A stretch of 44,262 nt of DNA from Pasteurellaceae bacterium (GTDB taxonomy: Bacteria > Pseudomonadota > Gammaproteobacteria > Enterobacterales > Pasteurellaceae), in NCBI GenBank assembly GCA_030527795.1, contig JAUNAB010000016.1:1-44262 (forward strand), read 5' to 3'. Below, one piece after another: positions 43,694 to 44,262 of the stretch (positions within the stretch are counted from its first letter, which is position 1; each line of letters starts with the position of its first letter). The notes beneath the pieces were generated by a model. That model was not told where the DNA came from. It saw only the letters and a program-made list of their open reading frames with translations, and ran no database searches. The position numbers were made by a program, and so were the translations under genes.

Positions 43694-44070
43694 AAATACA
43701 TAAATGTAGTTCTTTAAAAATTTAACTCATATACACTGATAGTAATAGCGTATATAAGCGTTATGAGGTAAATTAATAAATTTTGGTGGTATAATTTAAT
43801 AACTGTTTTGAACCTTATTCTATTTATAAAAACAGATCTATCATAAACTAATTGTGACGAACCATTTATTCTGGCATGTATTCTTTCTAATTCATTATTT
43901 GTCACTTTTTCAAGACAATATCTTACTTAAGTAAAATTTACGCCATACAAAAAACAAACAAAAATTTGACCGCGGTTTTAGGCTATTTCGGTATGATGTT
44001 GAATTGAGCAAAATACTTTTTTAACTTTTTAAGTTATGGATTATTCAATAATTCCTTCATAAAACCAAGC
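43694..44070. other. AT-rich stretch without a convincing gene
   Basis: The only sizeable frame is 43714-43905 (minus, 63 codons, GTG start), with a hydrophobic C-terminal half. Its coding look continues upstream as CLEKVTNNELERIHARING to a stop codon, so it may be a fragment of a lost gene. One single repeat copy lies at 43963. No RNA gene or terminator was seen. Confidence 0.4.
43963..43980 (-). repeat. single repeat copy in the accessory end
   Basis: Minus strand TAAAACCGCGGTCAAATT; exact core 43969-43976. Its GGCTATTT extension on the plus strand matches the copies after mnmE and dnaE. Confidence 0.7.
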
Positions 44071-44262
44071 TTACATTAATTGACTTTTCTGTTGGAAATG
44101 CTCTTCGGAAAAGTGCAAACAATAGGCATACTCAAGATTTTCTCTTGTTGGCTTTGACAAGAACTTAAAAGGGTTTCTGACTTGCTGCTTTCTTTATTCC
44201 TTCTTACTATTCTCTCCTGCCCACCGTAAAACAAAATAAAGCACAGCAAAAACCCCGTCAGC
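44071..44262 (-). pseudogene. partial reading frame with an internal stop, running off the window
   Basis: In one minus-strand frame the sequence reads ADGVFAVLYFVLRWAGENSK, then a stop at 44194-44196. The same frame continues with NPFKFLSKPTRENLEYAYCL and HFSEEHFQQKSQLM to a stop at 44071-44073. Both halves look protein-like. The internal stop could mark a pseudogene, or the end of one gene followed by unrelated sequence. I do not recognise the family, and the upstream part is outside the window. Confidence 0.25.

Noticed and set aside
43714-43905. 63-codon minus-strand frame with a hydrophobic tail as an intact gene
   Set aside because: It begins with GTG without a visible Shine-Dalgarno, and the coding look continues upstream of the start to a stop codon, so it is at best a fragment.

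Overview
The window is chromosomal DNA from a member of the Pasteurellaceae (Gammaproteobacteria). This rests on the era-rnc-lepB-lepA-grcA-ung neighbourhood, the napFDAGHBC gene order, close similarity of many proteins to Haemophilus/Pasteurella/E. coli versions, moderate-to-low G+C, and a short repeat built like the family's DNA uptake signal. I cannot name the genus safely. Most of the window is conserved housekeeping sequence; accessory DNA is confined to the ADP-ribosylglycohydrolase gene near 30 kb and the last 1.3 kb.

Layout. 0.2-5.2 kb (- strand): era, rnc, lepB, lepA, grcA. 5.5-8.7 kb (+): ung, yaaA, an unidentified lipoprotein, pfkA. 8.7-10.3 kb (-): tdk, tsaD. 10.6-14.6 kb (+): the macromolecular synthesis operon rpsU-dnaG-rpoD. 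14.7-20.7 kb (-): argF, mnmE, dnaE. 21.2-29.7 kb (-): the spc and alpha ribosomal protein operons, running rplN to rplQ and including secY, rpmJ and rpoA, with recognisable S8 and S4 autoregulatory RNA sites. 29.8-30.8 kb (-): an ADP-ribosylglycohydrolase where the S10 operon would be expected. 30.9-37.0 kb (-): the periplasmic nitrate reductase operon napFDAGHBC with an FNR-type site upstream. 37.3-38.7 kb (-): a secreted Sel1-repeat protein. 38.8-42.8 kb (+): narQ, a GNAT acetyltransferase and proS. 42.9-44.3 kb: AT-rich DNA with a decayed toxin/immunity-like module and unidentified fragments.

How the genes work together. The nap operon and narQ form a local nitrate-respiration cluster: NarQ senses periplasmic nitrate or nitrite, and Nap reduces nitrate with electrons from quinol through NapC/NapGH and NapB. 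grcA, with its own FNR-like site, also belongs to anaerobic metabolism. The other blocks cover translation, RNA processing, secretion, replication and repair.

The most interesting signal is a dispersed repeat with core ACCGCGGT and asymmetric AT flanks (AAA on one side, CAAAAAT then a T-rich block on the other). By eye I count 24 exact cores, against well under one expected for this composition. The layout matches the extended uptake signal sequence of Haemophilus influenzae, whose core is AAGTGCGGT, but here the core has become a perfect palindrome; I saw no AAGTGCGGT at all. Several copies are paired head to head and form terminator-like hairpins between genes, and some lie in coding sequence, mostly read as Thr-Ala-Val or Arg-Gly. 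It is probably a diverged uptake signal. Other points of interest are a cluster of perfect palindromes before the spc operon, a palindrome in the rpsU leader, and the frameshifted toxin/immunity remnant.
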